A stretch of 64,000 bases of DNA from Thiobacillus sp. (GCA_030680405.1 JAUXVT010000001.1:1-64000), one strand, 5' to 3'; numbered from the stretch's first letter, positions 8,735 to 21,702 are shown. Notes: generated from the sequence alone by a model not told the origin. Program-made: numbers and translations.

Positions 8735-9444
8735 GCGGCGGCCTCCACCTGTGCCACGTCCTCGACCACGCGACCATCCTGGAAGCGGATGCGTCGCCGC
8801 GCATAGGCGGCGATGTCGGCTTCATGGGTGACCAGGACCAGCGTGATGCCCTCTTCGCGGTTGAGCTGGCTGAAGAAGTCCATCACCTGGCGGCTGGTTT
8901 CGCTGTCGAGGTTGCCGGTCGGTTCGTCGGCAAAAATGATGCGCGGACGGCTGGCCAGTGCGCGCGCAATCGCCACCCGCTGCTGCTGGCCGCCTGACAG
9001 CTGCAGCGGCGTGTGGTGCGAGCGTTCGCCCAGTCCCACGCGGTCGAGCGTGGCTTGGGCCTGCTTTCGCCGCGCCATGCGCCCCATGCCGGCGTACATC
9101 AGCGGCAACGCGACATTGTCGAGTGCAGTCAGCTTGGGCAGCAGGTTGAATCCCTGAAACACGAAGCCGATCTCGCGGTTGCGCAGCGCGGCCAGCTGGT
9201 CTGACGACAGCCGGCTGACATCCTGTCCGTCGAGATGGTAGCTGCCGCGGGTGGGGCGGTCGAGGCAGCCGAGCAGGTTCATGAAGGTGCTCTTGCCCGA
9301 GCCCGAGGCGCCCATGATGGCGACGAACTCGCCTGCGGCAATGCTGAGGCTCACCCCGCGCAGCGCCTGGAACACGCCGCCGCCGGTCGGGTAGTCCTTT
9401 TCGAGATTCACCACCTCGATCAGCGGCTTGCCGGGTTGTGCCAT
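8731..9444 (-). CDS. MacB-type ABC transporter ATP-binding protein
   Basis: 237 aa in the LolD/MacB ATPase family. It has Walker A GASGSGKST, a Q-loop (FVFQGFNLL), signature LSGGQQQR, Walker [13 protein letters not shown] and the H-loop THEAD. The ATG at 9444 (MAQPGKPLIEVVNLEKDY) is chosen because it starts at the domain and overlaps the previous stop codon as TGATG. It powers the permease encoded by the next gene, which it overlaps by four bases. Confidence 0.93.
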   Translation of the reverse strand: MAQPGKPLIEVVNLEKDYPTGGGVFQALRGVSLSIAAGEFVAIMGASGSGKSTFMNLLGCLDRPTRGSYHLDGQDVSRLSSDQLAALRNREIGFVFQGFNLLPKLTALDNVALPLMYAGMGRMARRKQAQATLDRVGLGERSHHTPLQLSGGQQQRVAIARALASRPRIIFADEPTGNLDSETSRQVMDFFSQLNREEGITLVLVTHEADIAAYARRRIRFQDGRVVEDVAQVEAAA

Positions 9445-10577
9445 CAGAACAGGCGCCCGCGCGGCATGCTGCTGTTGTTGTCCTTCTGGGCTTTCAGGTC
9501 CGCCATGATCACCGCATCGCCCGGCTTCAGCTTGCCGGAGACGATTTCGGTGTGGGCCTTGTCGCTGATGCCGGTCCTGACCGCCACCCGTACCGGTTTG
9601 CCGTCGGAACCCAGCACGTGCACCGCCGCGCCGCGTGGCGTGCTGCCTCTTTCTGCGGCCGAATCGACCTGCGGACGGAACCGCAGTGCCGCCGTCGGCA
9701 CCCGCAATACATTGGGACGGGTTTCGACTTCCACCCGCAGATTGGCAGTCATGCCCGGCATCAGGGCCAGGTCGGGGTTGGCGACGTCGACCACCACGTT
9801 GTAGGTGACGACGTTCTGCTCGGTCTTGGCGTTCAGCCGCACCTGCCGCACCGCGCCGCTGTATTCGGCATCGGGAAACGCATCGACCAGGAACTTGACC
9901 GGCTGTCCCACCTTGACCAGCCCGATGTCGGCCTCCGACACGGTGGAATCGATCTGCATCTGCGTCAGATCCTTGCCGATCTGGAACAGCGTCGGCGTCT
10001 GGAAGCTCGCCGCCACCGTCTGGCCGACGTCGACCTGACGGTTGATCACGGTGCCGTCGACCGGCGAACGGATCACCGTAAAGCCCAGATTGGTCTGGTC
10101 GCGCGTCACCTGCGCGCGCGCCACCCGCACCTGCGCCATGGCCTGCTCGTGCGCCGCCTGCGACTGGTCGAGCTCCTGGCGCGACACGTATTCCTGCCTG
10201 AACAGCGTCTGCATGCGCGTGGCGTTGGCCTCGGCCAGGCCCAGCTGCGCCTGCGCGTTGGCCAGGTTGGCGCTGCTCTGTGCCAGCGCCGCCTGGAACA
10301 GCGCCGGGTCGAGTTCGGCGAGGATCTGTCCCGCCTTCACCTGCTGGTTGAAGTCGGCATAAATACGCCGCACCGTGCCCGATACCTGGGTGCCGACGTT
10401 GACCAGGGTGACCGGGTTGAGCGTGCCGTTGGCCGACACCTGCGCGCTGATATCGCCGCGGTCCACCGCCACGGTCCGGTATTGCGGCTCGGCCGGCTTG
10501 CCCTTGCTGCTCCACCACCACCAGCCCGCTGCGGCAATCGCGATGACCAGCAGCACAAGCATTCCTGTTTTTTTCAT
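9444..10577 (-). CDS. Periplasmic adaptor (HlyD/MacA family)
   Basis: 377 aa. The N-terminal membrane anchor MKKTGMLVLLVIAIAAAGWWWW is followed by a biotinyl-lipoyl half (GTLNPVTLVNVGTQVSG), an alpha-helical hairpin (about residues 90-170, rich in Ala/Gln), a second lipoyl half (PVDGTVINRQVDVGQTV) and beta-barrel and membrane-proximal domains. It bridges the inner-membrane ABC permease to the outer-membrane TolC-like channel. The start overlaps the TolC-like gene stop by four bases and the stop overlaps the ATPase start by one. Confidence 0.92.
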   Translation of the reverse strand: MKKTGMLVLLVIAIAAAGWWWWSSKGKPAEPQYRTVAVDRGDISAQVSANGTLNPVTLVNVGTQVSGTVRRIYADFNQQVKAGQILAELDPALFQAALAQSSANLANAQAQLGLAEANATRMQTLFRQEYVSRQELDQSQAAHEQAMAQVRVARAQVTRDQTNLGFTVIRSPVDGTVINRQVDVGQTVAASFQTPTLFQIGKDLTQMQIDSTVSEADIGLVKVGQPVKFLVDAFPDAEYSGAVRQVRLNAKTEQNVVTYNVVVDVANPDLALMPGMTANLRVEVETRPNVLRVPTAALRFRPQVDSAAERGSTPRGAAVHVLGSDGKPVRVAVRTGISDKAHTEIVSGKLKPGDAVIMADLKAQKDNNSSMPRGRLF

Positions 10578-11952
10578 TGCGTGGTTTCCTGTTGCACGAG
10601 TTCCATCCAGTCCCAGCTCAATTCCCCCATGGCCTGCGCCAGTTCGGCCCGCGCCACCCGCAGGCCCAGCCGCGTAAGCAACTGGGTATAGCGCGCCTGC
10701 GTCAGGTTGGCCTGCGCGGTCAGCACGTCGAGCAGGATGCCGAGCCCCGCCTGATAGCGCCCAAGCGCCAGTTTTTCGGCTGCCGCGGCGCTTTCCACCA
10801 GATCGGCGCTGCGGCTGTCCGCCTCGGTTTCGCTCTGCAGCCGGTAATAGGCGCGCCACACGTCCAGCGCCACCTGGTTGCCGACGCGATCGCGCTCCAC
10901 CGCCGCCAGTTCGGCCTGGGTCTGCGCGGCGGCGATCTGATAGGTGCTGCGGTAACCGGTGAACAGCGGAATGGTCAGACTGACCCCCACGCTGGAGCTG
11001 GTGGCGGCCAGCGAACCGCTGTCCTGCCGGCGCGCATCGAAAAAGGCCGACAGGCGCGGCTTGCCATCGGCCTCGGCGCTGCGCACGCCGGCCTCACGGG
11101 CAAGCAAGGTCGCTTCGGCCGCACGCAATTCCGGCCGACGGCTGCGCGCGGCCTCGATCAGCGCATCCACCGCGCGGGTGAGGTCGAGCGGCTGGCTGAA
11201 GGCCGCCTCGTCATCCAGCAGCGTCCACGCCGTCTGCCTGACATCCCCCATCAAGGCTGCCAGTTCACCGCGCAGCCGCGCGGTTTCGCCCTCGACGCGA
11301 ATGCGTTCGATCTGGCGCTGGGTATGCACCGTTTTTGCCTGCAGGCGATCGACCGGGATGCCCGTCCCCGCCGCTACCCGGGCCGAGGCCGCCTTGAATG
11401 CCTCGAGCGCGGACGCTTCAGCTTCACGTGCCGCCGTCACGGAACCCTGCGCCGTCAGCAGGTCGAAATACGCCGTGACGGTTTGCAGGTACAGCACGCG
11501 CACGCTCGCGTCGTGGCTGGCGCGCGCGGCGGCCAGCAGCGCTTCGGCGGCATCGTATTGAGCCGCGCGCCCGCCAAAGTCAAACAGCAGATACTGCGCC
11601 TCCAGCCCCAATTGCCAGGCGCTGCGGTCGTTCGGCGGCACGGCGTCGCCGTCGCGCGCCAGGTTGCTGCTGAGCGAAAGCTCCGGCAGATAGGCGCTGT
11701 AAGCCTGCCCCAGCTCGGCGGCACGCAACCTCGCCGTGAGCCAGGCACTGCGGGTGGTGGGATTGGCGCACAGCGCACGCTCGACCGCGCGCGCCAGCGT
11801 GAGCGACCCGGCAACGGCAGTCACCTCACAACCCGTCTCGGGGCGCAGCTCGGCCGCCGGCGACGGCAGCGTGCGCTCCAGCACCATGAAAGGATCCGCA
11901 GTCGAAGCCGCACTGCTGAACAGCATCACCAGCAGCAGCAGAAAGAGTCGCA
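10574..11952 (-). CDS. TolC-family outer-membrane efflux protein
   Basis: 459 aa from ATG 11952 (a TTG two codons upstream is in frame). It has a signal peptide (MRLFLLLLVMLFSSAASTA) followed by two structurally repeated OEP halves. These include SLTLARAVERALCANPTTRSAW and the corresponding second-half segment AALIEAARSRRPELRAAEATL-like, both long amphipathic helices. It is the first gene of the efflux operon, divergent from mutM across 167 bases that must hold both promoters. Confidence 0.9.
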
Positions 11953-12119
11953 TGTTCAAAATAGGGGAGAAGCTTCAGGGGGTGAAGTGCGTTCTATAGA
12001 ATTGCAGTGTATCGGTTCGGTTCCCGCTTGCGGGAGCAAAACATTGCAGGGCGTCACGCGTAGTGTCGATGTCCCGTTTATTTCAATCCAGCATCACAGC
12101 GCAGCCCGCCCCCCACGCC

Positions 12120-12932
12120 ATGCCCGAATTACCCGAAGTCGAAACCACCCGCCTGGGCCTGTTGCCGCGCCTGCAGGGCCGCGCGCTCAGGCGCATTGTG
12201 GTGCGCAATCCACGCCTGCGCTGGCCAGTGCCGGACGACCTGGAAGCACGGCTGGCGGGGCTGGCGCTCACGGGGCTCACCCGGCGCGGCAAATACCTGC
12301 TGTTCGACTTTGGCGCGGTCACGCAGATCGTGCACCTGGGCATGTCGGGCAGCCTGCGCTTTGTCGAGCCCGACGAGCCCGGCGCCCTGCATGACCATGT
12401 CGACTGGCTGTTCGACGACGGAACCACGCTGCGGCTGCGCGACCCGCGCCGCTTCGGCGCGGTGTTGTGGACCGACGACGCGGCCCGGCATCCCCTGCTG
12501 GCGCATCTGGGACCGGAGCCGCTGACGCCGGCGTTCGACGCCGCGTATCTGCATGCGCAGTGCCAGCGCCGTAACGCCGCCATCAAGCAGGTCATCATGG
12601 ATGGGCAGGTCGTGGTCGGTGTCGGCAACATCTACGCCTCCGAGTCGCTGTTCCATGCCGGCATCCGCCCCGCCACCGCTGCGCGCCGCCTCAGTCGCCC
12701 GGCCTGTGCACGGCTGGTGGCGGCGATTGGGCAGGTGCTGACGGCAGCGATTGCCGCCGGCGGCAGCTCGCTGCGCGATTACGTCCACAGCAGCGGTGAG
12801 CTGGGCTATTTCCAGTTGCAGACGCGGGTCTATGACCGCGCGGGCCTGCCGTGCAAAACCTGCGCCACGCCAATCCGCCGCATCGTGCAGGGCCAGCGCG
12901 CGAGCTTTTACTGCCCGACCTGTCAGCGTTGA
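12120..12932 (+). CDS. mutM: Formamidopyrimidine-DNA glycosylase
   Basis: 270 aa. Removes 8-oxoguanine and ring-opened purines. The mature N-terminus must be Pro2-Glu3 ([11 protein letters not shown]), as seen from ATG 12120; upstream in-frame codons are rejected because Pro2 is the catalytic nucleophile. The helix-two-turn-helix region ([13 protein letters not shown]) and the C-terminal zinc finger [16 protein letters not shown]...CPTC are intact. It is transcribed divergently from the efflux operon. Confidence 0.97.
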   Translation: MPELPEVETTRLGLLPRLQGRALRRIVVRNPRLRWPVPDDLEARLAGLALTGLTRRGKYLLFDFGAVTQIVHLGMSGSLRFVEPDEPGALHDHVDWLFDDGTTLRLRDPRRFGAVLWTDDAARHPLLAHLGPEPLTPAFDAAYLHAQCQRRNAAIKQVIMDGQVVVGVGNIYASESLFHAGIRPATAARRLSRPACARLVAAIGQVLTAAIAAGGSSLRDYVHSSGELGYFQLQTRVYDRAGLPCKTCATPIRRIVQGQRASFYCPTCQR

Positions 12933-13007
12933 TGCCGCCCTGCCGCCTAAATCAAGTTTGTCATTAACATGTCGTTAAATGACGATGCCTTATCTGGTGG
13001 ATCCCCC

Positions 13008-14972
13008 ATGAAACCCACGGCCCTGGTTGACGAATTCGAGCATTACAGTGCTTGGCGCGACGCCGTGTACGTCCGCGTCGAGGCCCTGCGCGACTGGCTC
13101 AACACGCAGGAACTGGGCGATGCCGAATCCGATTTGCGCCTCAACCAGCTGCTGGGCCGTCTGCAGGAGGACACGCTGAACGTGGCCTTCGTCGCCGAGT
13201 TTTCGCGCGGCAAGTCCGAACTGATCAACGCGATTTTCTTTTCGGACTACCGGCAGCGCGTGCTGCCGTCCTCTGCCGGGCGCACCACCATGTGCCCCAC
13301 CGAGCTGTACTACACCCCCACCCGGCGCCCCTCGCTGCGCCTGCTTCCAATCGACACCAAAACCCGCGAGGGCAGCATTGCCGACTTCAAGCGCGATCCA
13401 GATGCCTGGAGCGAATTCCCGCTCAACCTCGATTCTGCCGAGGAAATGAGCGCAACGCTAATGCGGCTTGCCGACACGATCGAAGTCGATGCCGCCACCG
13501 CAGAAGCCTACGGCCTGATCAATCCTGATGACGAGGAAACCGCGCGCAGCCTGGCGCGCGACGGTGGCATCGCGATTCCACGCTGGCGCCATGCGCTGAT
13601 CAACTTTCCGCATCCACTGCTGAAGCAGGGCCTGGTCATCCTCGACACCCCGGGCCTGAATGCCATCGGCACCGAACCGGAGCTGACGCTCAACATGCTG
13701 CCCAGCGCCCATGCGGTGCTGTTCCTGCTGGGTGCCGACACCGGCGTCACCAAGTCCGACATCGAAATCTGGCGTCAATACCTCGCCCCGCTGCAGGGCG
13801 CCAGCCGCGCGCGGCTAGTGGTGCTGAACAAGATCGACGGGTTGTGGGACGAACTCAGGACGCCGGCCGAAATCGACGCCGAAATCGCCAAGCAGGTCGC
13901 CGCGAGCGCGGCATTGCTCGATCTGCCCGCCAGCCAGGTTTACCCGGTGTCGGCGCAGAAAGCGCTCGTCGCCAAGGTGCGCAACGATCCCGCCCTGCTG
14001 GCGAGAAGCCGCCTACCCGAGCTGGAAGCCGCACTGACCCAGGAGCTGATTCCCTGCAAGCAGGCGCTGGTGAGCGAATCCACCCAGGCCAGCGTGGAAG
14101 ACGTGGTGATCAACACCACCGAACTGCTGGAAACCCGGCTCGCCAACATCCAGGATCAGGTTGACGAACTGCAGGGGCTGCGCGGCAAGAATCGCGACGT
14201 CATCCAGCACATGATGGTCAAGGCCAACGAGGACAAGCAGCAGTTCGAACGCGGCCTGCAGCAGTTCAATGCGCTGCGCAACGTATTCGCCTCACAGGTC
14301 GATACGCTGCGCCAGCGGCTCGGCATGCAGGCGCTGCGCGACGAGGTGCGCCAGACCCGGCAGGCGATGGAAAAAAGCCACTTCAGCACGGGCCTGCGCG
14401 AGGCGATGGGGCACTTCTTCCGCGAAGTTGGCGGCAACCTGATGGCATCTGCGGCGATCACCCAGGAAATTCGCGCCATGATGACGGCGATGTACCAGAA
14501 ATTCAGCGACGAACACGGGCTGGCGGCGGTCAACCCGCCGGATCACAGCCTGAACAAGTACCGCAAGGAAATGGCGCGACTGGAGCGTATTTTCGAGGAA
14601 CGCTTCAACACGGTTTTCAAGATGCTGACCGTGGGCCAGCACCAGCTGACCGCGCGTTTTTTTGAAACGCTGGCCAGCAAGGTGGTGCAGGTGTTCGAAC
14701 TTGCCAACAGCGAAACCGAAGCCTGGCTGAAGGCGCTGATCGCGCCGATGGAAACCCAGGTGCGCGAGCACAAGATCCAGCTCAAGCGCCGCCTGGAAAG
14801 CGTCAGCCGCATTCACGCCGCGACCGAAACGCTGGATGACCGTATCGCCGAACTCGAAACTTCAATCGGAAGCGTGAGCGACCAACTGGACCAGCTGGCG
14901 CGCATCAACACGCGCATCGTCGATGCCCTGTCCGATGATCTGACAGGGGCGCGACTGGCCAAAACGGCCTGA
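13008..14972 (+). CDS. Dynamin-family GTPase
   Basis: 654 aa from ATG 13008, which has GGTGGA upstream; an ATG at 12969 would add 13 residues without a visible ribosome binding site. The GTPase domain is N-terminal. The P-loop reads AEFSRGKSE, lacking the first Gly of GxxxxGKS but keeping RGKS. G3 is DTPGL and G4 is NKID. The C-terminal half is helical and coiled-coil-like (DQVDELQGLRGKNRD, LEKSVSDQLDQLARIN-type heptads). Bacterial dynamins act in membrane remodelling, but no role is assigned for this betaproteobacterial group. It has no operon partner; it converges on the ferredoxin gene. Confidence 0.82.
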   Translation: MKPTALVDEFEHYSAWRDAVYVRVEALRDWLNTQELGDAESDLRLNQLLGRLQEDTLNVAFVAEFSRGKSELINAIFFSDYRQRVLPSSAGRTTMCPTELYYTPTRRPSLRLLPIDTKTREGSIADFKRDPDAWSEFPLNLDSAEEMSATLMRLADTIEVDAATAEAYGLINPDDEETARSLARDGGIAIPRWRHALINFPHPLLKQGLVILDTPGLNAIGTEPELTLNMLPSAHAVLFLLGADTGVTKSDIEIWRQYLAPLQGASRARLVVLNKIDGLWDELRTPAEIDAEIAKQVAASAALLDLPASQVYPVSAQKALVAKVRNDPALLARSRLPELEAALTQELIPCKQALVSESTQASVEDVVINTTELLETRLANIQDQVDELQGLRGKNRDVIQHMMVKANEDKQQFERGLQQFNALRNVFASQVDTLRQRLGMQALRDEVRQTRQAMEKSHFSTGLREAMGHFFREVGGNLMASAAITQEIRAMMTAMYQKFSDEHGLAAVNPPDHSLNKYRKEMARLERIFEERFNTVFKMLTVGQHQLTARFFETLASKVVQVFELANSETEAWLKALIAPMETQVREHKIQLKRRLESVSRIHAATETLDDRIAELETSIGSVSDQLDQLARINTRIVDALSDDLTGARLAKTA

Positions 14973-14976
14973 TCGA

Positions 14977-16301
<1,325 letters not shown>

Positions 16302-16312
<11 letters not shown>

Positions 16313-17609
16313 TGCCGGTCCCCACCACCACAGTCACCAGCTTGTCGGGATCGATACGGCGGGCAAACGCCTGCTTCACCGCCGCCACATCCACCGCGCT
16401 AACCTTGTCAACCCAGGTATCCAGGTAATCCAGCGGCAGTTTGTAAAAACCGATCAGCGACAGGTAATCGAGAATTTTCTTGTTGCTGTCGATGCGCAGC
16501 GGGAACCCGCCGGTGAGGTTGGCCTTGGCCTGGGTGAGTTCGGCATCCGTGGGACCGTCGGCGATGTATTGCCGCAGCGTTGCCTGCGCCACCTTGAGGG
16601 CGTCGTCGGTCTGCTCCAATTTGGTCTGCAGGCCCAACTGGAACGGCCCCGCCTCCATCATCGGCAGGAAATAGCTGTAGGCGCTGTAGGCGTAGCCGCG
16701 CTGGTCGCGCACCTCCTTCAACAGTCGCGAGTCGAAGCCGCCGCCACCCAGCACGTAGTTGCCGACAAACAGCGGGAAGAAATCGGGGTCGTTGCGCGCC
16801 ATGCCCACCGCCCCCACCAGCACATGGCTTTGCGTGGAGGGATGGGCGATGCGCGCGTCGGAGGCCGCCGCCGGGACAGGCTTGGGCAGCGCCGGCAGCG
16901 CCGCCGTCCGGGACAAACCGTCGGTCAGACGAACAGCGATGGCTTCGGCCTCGGCGCGCGTGACGTCGCCCATCAGTGAAATCACCACGTTGGGCACGCT
17001 GTAATGCGTGCGATAAAACGCCTGCAGGTCACCACGCGTCAGCCGCGCGATGGCAGTGGGGTCGCCCGCCGTATCGTGCGCATAAGGATGCGTGCCATAC
17101 AGCGCGCGGTAAAACGCCTTGCTGGCGACATCGCCAGGGTCGGCTTCGGCCTCGCGTATCGATGAGATCAGGCGCTGCTTTTCGCGCTTGACCACCGCCT
17201 GCGGAAAATCGGGGCGTTGCAGCACGCGCGCGAGGATATCGAGCGCCTTGTCCTTTTCGGCGGCAGACGACAGGGTGCGCAGCGTCACCCCGGCGCGGTC
17301 GCGGTCAAAGCGTCCCGACAGCTCCGCACCCACATCGGCCAGGCGATGGGCGATGGCGGAGTCGGAGAGACCGCCCGCGCCCTGATCGAGCAGGCCATGA
17401 GTCAACTGGGCGAGACCCGCCTTGGCAGCAGGATCGCGGGCACTGCCGGCAGGAAAATCCACTGCGATATCGAGCATCGGCAATTCGTGGCTTTCGACGA
17501 AAACCACCCGCGCGCCCTGCGGCGTTTGCCAGTGCTGGATAGCCAACGCAGCCTGCGCCGACAGCGGCAGGCTCAGCAACAGGGCAAATAGGAAGGTCTT
17601 AATTGACAT
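16302..17609 (-). CDS. M16 peptidase-family protein, non-catalytic partner
   Basis: 435 aa with a signal peptide (MSIKTFLFALLLSLPLSAQA). It has the M16 fold, but the position of the zinc motif HxxEH reads HGLLDQ, so metal ligands are missing and the subunit is probably inactive by itself. It directly follows an intact M16 gene, overlapping by 11 bases. Such pairs are known to form heterodimers in which one subunit has the HxxEH motif and the other helps bind substrate. The substrate is unknown. Confidence 0.88.
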
Positions 17610-18957
17610 GGCGCACTCCCGGCACGGCAGTGCCGCGTGCCTGCGGTTTCAGGGCTTGCGGGTCGAGTTCGGCCACGCTCAGCCGGTCGTCCTGCAGCCA
17701 TTGCTGCGCGGCGGCCTGCACCGCTTTGGCGGTCACCGCACGCAACTTGTCGACCCGGCGCGCCAGCGCTTCGGGCGGCAACCCGGCGGTCGCGTATTCG
17801 CCCAGCTGCATGGCCTGATAAAACAGCGAATCGCGCTGGTAGACATCGGCCGCGATGACTTGCGCCTTGACCCGCGCCAGTTCCGCTTCGCTGATGCCGT
17901 CGCGCTGGACACGTGCCACTTCCGTACGGATCGCCTGCTCCAGCGCGGCCACCGATTTGCCCTGCGCTGGGGTCGCGTCGATCACGAACAGGCCCGGCCC
18001 GCGCGCGACGGCGTCGTAGCCCGCGCTCGCATTCACCGCAATCTGCTGCGTTTTGACCAGCGTTTTTTGCAGCCGCGCCGAGTCGTTGCCGGACAGCACG
18101 CCGGCCAGAATCTGCAGTGCGTAAGGCGCGGTGTCCTTCTCCCAGTCCTTCAGCGTAGGCGCATGCCAGGCCATCAGCAGATAGGGCACTTGCGCGGGCG
18201 CTTTCACCACGATGCGCTTGTTGCCGACCTGCGCGGGCTCGGCCTGCGGCTTGCGTTCCGGCAGCGCGCGCGCGGGCAGCGCACCGAAATACCGCTTGGC
18301 CAGCGCGATCACCGCGTCGGCCTTCACATCGCCCGCCACCACCAGGGTGGCATTGTTCGGCGCGTACCAGTGCGAATACCAGTCGCGCGCGTCCTGCCCG
18401 GTCATGTGCTGCAGATCGTCCATCCAGCCGATGATGGGACGGCGGTACGGGTGCGTCTGGTAAGCCGTCGCCATCAGGCGTTCGTACACCACCGATTGCG
18501 CCTGGTCGTCGGTGCGCAGCCGACGCTCTTCCATCACCACCTGGATTTCCTTGGCGAACAGTTCGTCACTGATGACGAGGTTGGCCATACGGTCGGCTTC
18601 CAGCTGCATCGCCAGTTCCAGCCGGTCTTTCTGCATCTGCTGGAAGTACGCCGTATGGTCGCGGCTGGTAAACGCGTTCTCACGCCCGCCCGCCGCGGCG
18701 ATACGCTTGGAGAATTCGCCCGGCGGCACGTTCTGCGTGCCCTTGAACATCATGTGCTCGAGCACGTGCGCCACCCCGGTGGTGCCATTGAATTCGTCCA
18801 TCGAACCGGCGCGGTACCACACCTGCGACACCATCACCGGCGCGCGATGGTCTTCCTGCACGATCACCCGCATGCCATTGTCCAGCGTGACATCCGTCAC
18901 CGCCGCCTGCGCACTGCCCACCAGCAGCGCCAGCAGCATTCCCCACATGCCTTGCAT
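17599..18957 (-). CDS. M16 zinc peptidase, catalytic subunit
   Basis: 452 aa from ATG 18957, which gives a signal peptide MQGMWGMLLALLVGSAQA. The inverted zinc motif is intact in GVAHVLEHMMFKGT (HxxEH), with the downstream glutamate in the EEIQVVMEERR-like helix. The protein is predicted periplasmic and pairs with the next gene. A hairpin repeat at 18999-19024 lies between its start and the divergent ftsY. Confidence 0.9.
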   Translation of the reverse strand: MQGMWGMLLALLVGSAQAAVTDVTLDNGMRVIVQEDHRAPVMVSQVWYRAGSMDEFNGTTGVAHVLEHMMFKGTQNVPPGEFSKRIAAAGGRENAFTSRDHTAYFQQMQKDRLELAMQLEADRMANLVISDELFAKEIQVVMEERRLRTDDQAQSVVYERLMATAYQTHPYRRPIIGWMDDLQHMTGQDARDWYSHWYAPNNATLVVAGDVKADAVIALAKRYFGALPARALPERKPQAEPAQVGNKRIVVKAPAQVPYLLMAWHAPTLKDWEKDTAPYALQILAGVLSGNDSARLQKTLVKTQQIAVNASAGYDAVARGPGLFVIDATPAQGKSVAALEQAIRTEVARVQRDGISEAELARVKAQVIAADVYQRDSLFYQAMQLGEYATAGLPPEALARRVDKLRAVTAKAVQAAAQQWLQDDRLSVAELDPQALKPQARGTAVPGVRHVN

Positions 18958-18998
18958 GTTTTCACCTCTGATTGAATGAGCCCTGAAGGACACCGATC

Positions 18999-19024
18999 CA
19001 CTCCGGGCTGAAGCCCGTGTGGAG
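18999..19024. repeat. Small palindromic intergenic repeat with CGGGC-TGAA-GCCCG core
   Basis: The core CGGGC TGAA GCCCG is flanked by CCAC and GTGG, giving an imperfect hairpin in the divergent gap between the M16 operon and ftsY. The core resembles that of the bioC element (ACGGGC TGAA GCCCGT), but the flanks differ, so it is probably a related hairpin type rather than the same element. Confidence 0.5.
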
Positions 19025-19085
19025 TCGACTGCCTGAATGATAAGATACAGCGTCCGTCAAACAGTTGTGCTGACTGCCTTTATCC

Positions 19086-20104
19086 GTGTTTAGTTTCTTC
19101 AAGTCCAAACCCCCTGCCGCTGAACCGGCCACCCCTGACGCGCAGACCGAAGCCGTCGCCCCTCAGCCTGTCGAACCTCGTCCGGGCTGGGCGCAACGGC
19201 TGAAGCAGGGGCTCGCCAAAACCCGCGACCGGCTCGGCGGCCAGCTGTCGAGCCTGTTCGGGGTCGGCCGCAAGATCGATGCCGAACTGTTCGAGGAACT
19301 CGAAACCATCCTCATCACTGCCGACGTCGGCGTCGACGCCACCCAGGCGCTGCTCGACACCCTGCAGAAGCAGGTGCGGCGCGAGGGGCTGACCGAGGCG
19401 TCCGACCTGCAGGCCGCGCTGAAGCAGGCGCTGGTCGACATGCTGACGCCGCTGCAGGCGCCGCTCGACGTCACCCTGCACAAGCCCTTCATCCTCATGC
19501 TGGCCGGGGTCAACGGCGCCGGCAAGACCACCACCATCGGCAAGCTCGCCAAGCTTTATCAGTCGCAGGGCCTGTCGGTGCTGCTGGCGGCCGGCGACAC
19601 CTTCCGTGCGGCCGCGCGCGAACAGCTGCAGGTCTGGGGCGCGCGCAACAACGTGACGGTAGTGAGCCAGGAAAAAGGCGATTCCGCCGCGGTGATCTTC
19701 GACGCCATCCAGGCCGCGCGCGCACGCGGCATCGACGTGGTGCTGGCCGACACCGCCGGCCGTCTGCCAACCCAACTGCATTTGATGGAAGAGATCAAAA
19801 AGGTCAAGCGCGTGATCGAAAAAATCGCCCCCGGCGCGCCGCACGAGGTGCTGCTGGTGCTCGACGCCAACACTGGGCAGAACGCGGTGACGCAGGTCAA
19901 AGCCTTCGACGATGCGCTCGGTGTGACCGGCCTCGTGCTGACCAAGCTCGACGGCACCGCCAAGGGTGGCGCGATTGCCGCCATCGCCCAGGCTCGGTTA
20001 AACCCGGTGCGGCCGATCCCGGTGCGCTACATCGGCGTGGGCGAAAGCGTGGACGACCTGCGGCCTTTCGATGCGCGTGAATTCGTCGAGGCGGTGTTCA
20101 GCGC

Positions 20105-20108
<4 letters not shown>
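19086..20108 (+). CDS. ftsY: Signal recognition particle receptor FtsY
   Basis: 340 aa with a GTG start ([10 protein letters not shown]). A short acidic/proline-rich A domain precedes the NG domain. GTPase motifs are [34 protein letters not shown] and [10 protein letters not shown]. It docks SRP-ribosome complexes at the inner membrane. It is the first gene of ftsYEX and overlaps ftsE by four bases. Confidence 0.97.
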
Positions 20109-20763
<655 letters not shown>

Positions 20764-20767
<4 letters not shown>

Positions 20768-21672
20768 TCGGCTGGCTGCGTCACCAGAAGCATGCGCTCA
20801 CGGCCGCGCTGCACCGCCTGCGCGCCCAACCGGTCGCCACCCTGCTCACCGCCCTGGCCATGGGGGTGGCGATCAGCCTGCCCAGCGGGCTGTATCTGGG
20901 ACTCGGCCACCTCGGCCGGCTGGCGGGCGAGGTGCCGGCGCAGCCGGAAATCAGCGTATTCCTCGACGCCGGGGTGTCGGCTGCGCAGAAACAGATCATC
21001 GCCGCACGGCTCAAGCAGCCCGACATCGCCGAGGCCCGCTACGTGCCCAAAGACGAAGCGATGGCGATGCTCAGCGCATCACAGGATCTGGCCGACATCA
21101 CCGCCGGCCTGACACAGAACCCGCTGCCGGATGCCTGGGTGGTGCGGCCGCAAGCAAGCTCGCGCGAGGAACTGGCACGGGTCGCGGACGATCTGGGCAA
21201 ACTGCCGGGCGTGGCGGAAACCCATCTCGACAGTCGGTGGGCAGACCGCCTACAGGCAGCGCTCGCCTTCGGGCGCACCGGCGTGTGGCTGCTGGCCGGG
21301 CTGTTTGCCATCGCGCTGATCGCCATCTCGGGCAACGCCATCCGTGTTCAGGTGTTGGTCCGTCGCGACGAAATCCACGTCAGTCGGCTGATCGGTGCCA
21401 CCGACCGCTACATCCGCCGCCCCTTTCTCTATGTGGGGTCACTGCAGGGTCTGCTGGGGGGGCTAGCGGCGGGCGGCGTGCTGGCCGTTGCGGGCGGGAT
21501 ATTGCGCGCACCGGTCGAACGTCTGGCCGGCTTGTACGGGTCGGCCTTTCACCTGCTGCCGCCGACCGGGATCGAGATCGCCGCCGTGCTCGGCCTGACC
21601 ACCCTGTTTGGCTGGCTCGGCGCCTGGCTCTCGGTCACGCGGGCGCTGCAGCAGGTCGAAGCGACACGCTGA
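20764..21672 (+). CDS. ftsX: Cell-division ABC permease FtsX
   Basis: 302 aa from ATG 20764, which overlaps the ftsE stop (ATGA); longer in-frame starts inside ftsE are rejected. It has a cytoplasmic N-terminus, a first helix (VATLLTALAMGVAISLPSGL), an extracellular loop (about residues 60-165) and three further helices in the FtsX fold, with the QVLVRRDEIHVSRLIGAT motif between helices. It ends about 30 bases before the CIRCE operator of rpoH. Confidence 0.96.
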
Positions 21673-21702
21673 TTCCCGCTGATTGCGGAACCCTTCATTG
21701 CC

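Noticed and set aside
9445-10521. N-terminal extension of the ABC ATPase frame to about 596 codons
   Set aside because: The extension lies in another frame of the HlyD gene and is low-complexity; the ATPase domain starts cleanly at 9444.
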